DNA from: an uncultured Flavobacteriaceae bacterium
GTDB taxonomy: Bacteria; Bacteroidota; Bacteroidia; Flavobacteriales; Flavobacteriaceae
Reading direction: 5' to 3'
DNA: 64,000 bases
Assembly (NCBI GenBank): GCA_947502635.1
Contig: CANNAN010000004.1
Coordinates: 248,001-312,000 of the forward strand
Of the stretch, positions 61,183-64,000 are shown in pieces. The first letter of the stretch is position 1; each line of letters opens with the position of its first letter. The position numbers and the translations under genes were made by a program. Under the pieces are notes generated by a model, which saw only the letters and a list, made by a program, of their open reading frames with translations, searched no databases and had not been told where the DNA came from.

Positions 61183-62364
61183 TTGTACATAGAAGTTTTA
61201 CTTAAGCTTATGTTTCTTGGGTTTCTGCTAAGACCAATTACAGTTCTTATTCATGAACTTGGACATGGTATTCTTGCTTTGTTTTTAACCCAGAAAAAAG
61301 TTAGTATTTATTTAGGCTCTTATGGAGACTCAAAGAATAGTTTTAAGTTAGGTTTTAGGAGATTAGAATTTTTCTTAAACAAAAGCAACCCTTGTTTCTG
61401 GAAACACGGATTGTGTATAATGCATGACACAGAAGTTTCTATAAACAATCAAATAATAGTGATTATTTTTGGTCCTATAATGTCCTTAATCTTAGCGGCT
61501 ATTTTTGCATATATTATTTTTTACACTAATCAACCAGATGATTTCATTTTTATTCTTTTTATTTTTATGATCTCGTCTATTTATGACTTTTACATAAATA
61601 TTGTACCAAATAATAATGCAATTACCTTAGATGACGGCTCTGTAACTCATAATGATGGTCAACAATTAAAATTATTATTTAATCACCGTAAGTTTTATGA
61701 CGACTATAAAATAGCAGCTAATTATTATAATAATAGAGATTTTGAAAATGCTTCTGCACTTTTTAAAAAGCTTATAGAGTCTGGTGTTGACTATGATTAT
61801 GTATATAGGCTGACTGTATCTTCATTAGCTCAAACTAAAGATTATGAAACAGCTGCAGTATTTAATTCAACCTTTGAATCTAAACATAAAGCAAAGTTTA
61901 CTTCCGACGATTTTTCAAATTCAGGCTTGATAAAGTCTAGACTGGGAAATCATAAAGAAGCTCTAATAGATTATAAAAAGTCTTTAGAAATGGATTCTAA
62001 CAACACATATTCATTGAACAATCGTGGTTATACATATATTCTTATTGGTGAATATGAAAAAGCTATATTAGATTTCGATAAAGCGATTAAATTGGAACCT
62101 AATTTTGCATACGCTTATAATAATCGAGGGCTTGCAAAAATTAAACTTGGAAATATTGAGGGAGGCTTAAAAGACATCGAAAAATCAATGAGCTTGGATG
62201 CTAACAATTCTTATGCTTATATGAATTTAGGTATTTACTATTTTGATAAAGAAAACTATGAAGAGGCTTTGAAGAATTATGAAAAGGCCTTACAACTAGA
62301 TGAAGAGACTTTCTTAATTCATAAACGAATAGAAGAAGTTAAGCTAAAATTAGGTTTAAAATAA
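61183..62364 (+). CDS. M50-like membrane metallopeptidase fused to TPR repeats
   Basis: A 393-residue protein. The first 150 residues are an integral membrane domain with the zinc motif HELGH at about 24-28 (TVLIHELGHGILALFL), two more hydrophobic segments (IIVIIFGPIMSLILAAIFAY; FIFILFIFMISSIYDFYI) and an N..P....DDG segment (NIVPNNNAITLDDGS) in the place of the M50 NPxxxLDG motif. The C-terminal half is about six TPRs (KEALIDYKKSLEMDSNNTYS, NNRGYTYILIGEYEKAILDF, NNRGLAKIKLGNIEGGLKDI). Starts with TTG at 61183; the ATG at 61210 is an alternative. Flanked by repeats C and D. Confidence 0.75.
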   Translation: MYIEVLLKLMFLGFLLRPITVLIHELGHGILALFLTQKKVSIYLGSYGDSKNSFKLGFRRLEFFLNKSNPCFWKHGLCIMHDTEVSINNQIIVIIFGPIMSLILAAIFAYIIFYTNQPDDFIFILFIFMISSIYDFYINIVPNNNAITLDDGSVTHNDGQQLKLLFNHRKFYDDYKIAANYYNNRDFENASALFKKLIESGVDYDYVYRLTVSSLAQTKDYETAAVFNSTFESKHKAKFTSDDFSNSGLIKSRLGNHKEALIDYKKSLEMDSNNTYSLNNRGYTYILIGEYEKAILDFDKAIKLEPNFAYAYNNRGLAKIKLGNIEGGLKDIEKSMSLDANNSYAYMNLGIYYFDKENYEEALKNYEKALQLDEETFLIHKRIEEVKLKLGLK

Positions 62365-62369
62365 TTATT

Positions 62370-62595
62370 CCCATTCCATACACATTTCACTACTCTCCTA
62401 TCGTCGTTTCGTAAAAAGAGTGTTCCATTAACATTGCAGAAGAAACATTTTAGAATAAAAAAATAAAGAAAATGATGTATTAAACTTTCGCTTTTACCAA
62501 AGCAAAGTGTACATAACGCAGAATATTAAAACAACATTATATATTCGATGTGTGTTACTATGTAGCTATAATTCGCCATTATGTATAATTGCCGC
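62370..62595 (+). repeat. Cassette-boundary repeat, copy D (divergent)
   Basis: ccattccatacacatttcac, a diverged middle, then ttcgcttttaccaaagcaaa, gtgtacataacgcagaatat, a longer insert, and attcgccattatg as in copy A. Confidence 0.8.
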
Positions 62596-62696
62596 TATCA
62601 AGCGTTCGATTCTTTTTAAAAATAATTATGTTACACAGTAATTTTTTTTAAACACAATTTGCTAACGCTTTCCAGTTAAATCATCAACATAAAGTT

Positions 62697-62732
62697 TCTA
62701 TACACTTGCAAACTGTAGGACTCCGATTAAAC
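62697..62732. repeat. Bipartite motif, copy 2
   Basis: tctatacacttg, a 12-base spacer, ctccgattaaac: both 12-mers identical to those at 50605-50640, with a different spacer of the same length. Confidence 0.75.
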
Positions 62733-62875
62733 ATTTCAAGAGTAAACACATATGTTATAAATATATAAACATTTGTTACTCATTTGGTTGTGTGTGTTTT
62801 AGCGAAAAACGTTATTATATTCTTAATTTTGTTAGCAGAGGTTTTAAAAAAAATAAACTATTAAAAAAACAACTA

Positions 62876-63775
62876 ATGTTAAAAAAAACGTATTCAGCAT
62901 TTGTATTCCTTATTATAATGATGAGTGCATTTATATTAACCCAATGTAAAGCTCAAGTACAATCTATTTACAAACCATGGGAGTATAATAACAATCGCTT
63001 AGCAGTTAGTTATGACGGTAATAGTGAAGCAGATAATGCCTACAAATGGCCTACAGGAGACCCTGATGATTGGGGAGCTGCGGCAGCTTCCTTAGCAATT
63101 GTTGCTAAATTACAATTACAAGACAAATTAGTGCATTGTTCTTACAATAATTTTATTGATGCTCCTGCTGGTCCTGATAACGAAAATCAACTTAAAATAA
63201 GTTGCGATGGAGCTATTAAAAGATGGGGGTTTGATGGAAGTAAATTTTTTGATGTTACCACACAACTTGAAACTTCTAAACTTAATTTAGCTTCAGAAAT
63301 GGGTAAATCAACTGCTACTAACCCTTTATATTTTATGCACGCAGGTCTTTCAGAATTTTTATATCAAGTTGTAGAAGAAGTTATAGAGCAGGGTAATATT
63401 GAAGCACTTAACCATGTGTATCTTTTATCTCATAGTGCGTTTAATGAAGGAGAAAAAAGACGAGATTATCATAGAACTTGGAATGATGTTCAAGAATTAT
63501 GTGGGAATCGTATTAAATATAAGAAAATTAAAGATCAAAATAATAAAACCGTTCCAACCGATTTATGGCATTCACAAAAAGACTTTACTGTTTGGTATTG
63601 GATGCGTGATCATAAAGACCCTGATGTAAAATGGATGTATTCTCGACTAGAAGCTCATAGTGGAGGCGATGCAGATATTTCTGATTGTGGTTTATTCTAT
63701 TATCTTTTAACGGGAGATGATAATGGCAGTCCTTCTAAACTCGAAAAATTCATTGGAGACGGTATTATGAATTAG
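62876..63775 (+). CDS. Hypothetical secreted lipoprotein
   Basis: A 299-residue protein with a signal peptide and lipobox-like ILTQCKAQ. The sequence LAVSYDGNSEADNAYKWPTG, DWGAAAASLAIVAKLQLQ, LYFMHAGLSEFLYQVVEEVI and HVYLLSHSAFNE vaguely resembles nucleoside-hydrolase-like folds attached to polysaccharide-degrading proteins; this is weak. I start at 62876 so that the signal peptide is proper; an upstream frame from 62792 exists. Followed by another lipoprotein gene 76 bases on. Confidence 0.65.
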   Translation: MLKKTYSAFVFLIIMMSAFILTQCKAQVQSIYKPWEYNNNRLAVSYDGNSEADNAYKWPTGDPDDWGAAAASLAIVAKLQLQDKLVHCSYNNFIDAPAGPDNENQLKISCDGAIKRWGFDGSKFFDVTTQLETSKLNLASEMGKSTATNPLYFMHAGLSEFLYQVVEEVIEQGNIEALNHVYLLSHSAFNEGEKRRDYHRTWNDVQELCGNRIKYKKIKDQNNKTVPTDLWHSQKDFTVWYWMRDHKDPDVKWMYSRLEAHSGGDADISDCGLFYYLLTGDDNGSPSKLEKFIGDGIMN

Positions 63776-63851
63776 TGCATACAAACAAATTTCTTTCTTT
63801 GTTATCTATACATTTATTTAATTTTTAATTTTTATTGAAAATATACCTTCT

Positions 63852-64000
63852 ATGAAACATCAAATTGTTTTAGCCTTAGCCCTTTTTTCTTTCATTACTT
63901 CATGTAAAACAAAGGGTTTATACTCCAATGTTTGGATTGATAAAAATGAAAATGAAAATTACACAGCACGTCATGAATGTTCTTTTGTTCAGGCAGGAGA
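63852..64000 (+). CDS. Lipoprotein, 3' truncated by the window end
   Basis: ATG at 63852 opens a frame running off the window: a lipoprotein signal (MKHQIVLALALFSFITSCKT, Cys about residue 18), then SNVWIDKNENENYTARHECS. Same strand as the preceding lipoprotein gene; likely cotranscribed. Too little is visible to assign a family. Confidence 0.65.
   Translation, partial: MKHQIVLALALFSFITSCKTKGLYSNVWIDKNENENYTARHECSFVQAG

Noticed and set aside
57427-62595. Calling the ~200-bp repeats integron attC sites
   Set aside because: The canonical RYYYAAC/GTTRRRY core pair is not present and no integrase is visible, so only a cassette-like array is claimed.

Overview
The window comes from a low-GC member of the Bacteroidota, almost certainly a marine-type Flavobacteriaceae. 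The evidence is the TnnTTTG-type promoter boxes (TAnnTTTG), a SusC/SusD pair, an LpxC-FabZ fusion, the type IX secretion regulator PorX, a cargo protein with a type A type IX sorting domain, and flavobacterial palindromic repeats. The genus cannot be fixed from the sequence alone. No tRNA or rRNA gene was recognised.

Bases 1-18,400 are mostly core genome: the end of an outer-membrane beta-barrel receptor, tsaE, porX, an HD-domain hydrolase, a lipid A block (lpxD, lpxC-fabZ, lpxA, efp, a second lpxD-like gene), sucD, two lipoproteins, fabG, a large membrane vWA-like protein, a prohibitin-like protein and a thioredoxin-like protein. Bases 18,440-26,581 are a complete histidine operon in the order hisG-D-C-B-H-(small ORF)-A-F-(dead VOC gene)-I/E. 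It starts with a 17-codon leader peptide rich in His codons followed by a terminator, and its internal gaps carry palindromic repeats. Bases 26,600-35,760 hold a small glycan-uptake locus: SusC, SusD and a PKD/carbohydrate-binding lipoprotein on the minus strand, converging on a beta-helix lipoprotein gene. Bases 36,000-50,000 carry a TruA-like gene, a TetR/SDR pair with three matching operators, a DUF72 gene, the leucine genes leuC-leuD-synthase-leuB, an alpha/beta hydrolase, an MscS channel and small membrane proteins.

Bases 50,000-64,000 are an accessory region. Its centre is a minus-strand anti-phage CBASS-type operon (53,042-55,727): a membrane-anchored protein with a GIY-YIG-like domain, a Cap15-like effector (two membrane helices plus beta-barrel), a CD-NTase with intact catalytic residues, and an E2-like protein ending in a SEC-C zinc motif. 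Directly upstream lie a sigma-70-like protein and a Panacea-like protein. An 18-bp motif, identical at 16 positions, sits before both the sigma gene and the CBASS operon, suggesting a shared regulator. Next to it are an Xre regulator with its own operator set and a partner gene split by a stop codon.

To the right of the CBASS locus, four copies of a repeat of about 200 bp separate single transcription units: a decayed parDE toxin-antitoxin pair, a large type IX-secreted protein, and an M50-like peptidase fused to TPRs. This looks like a cassette-style array, though no recombinase is in the window. The membrane-anchored GIY-YIG protein and the sigma/Panacea pair linked to CBASS are the best candidates for something not yet described.
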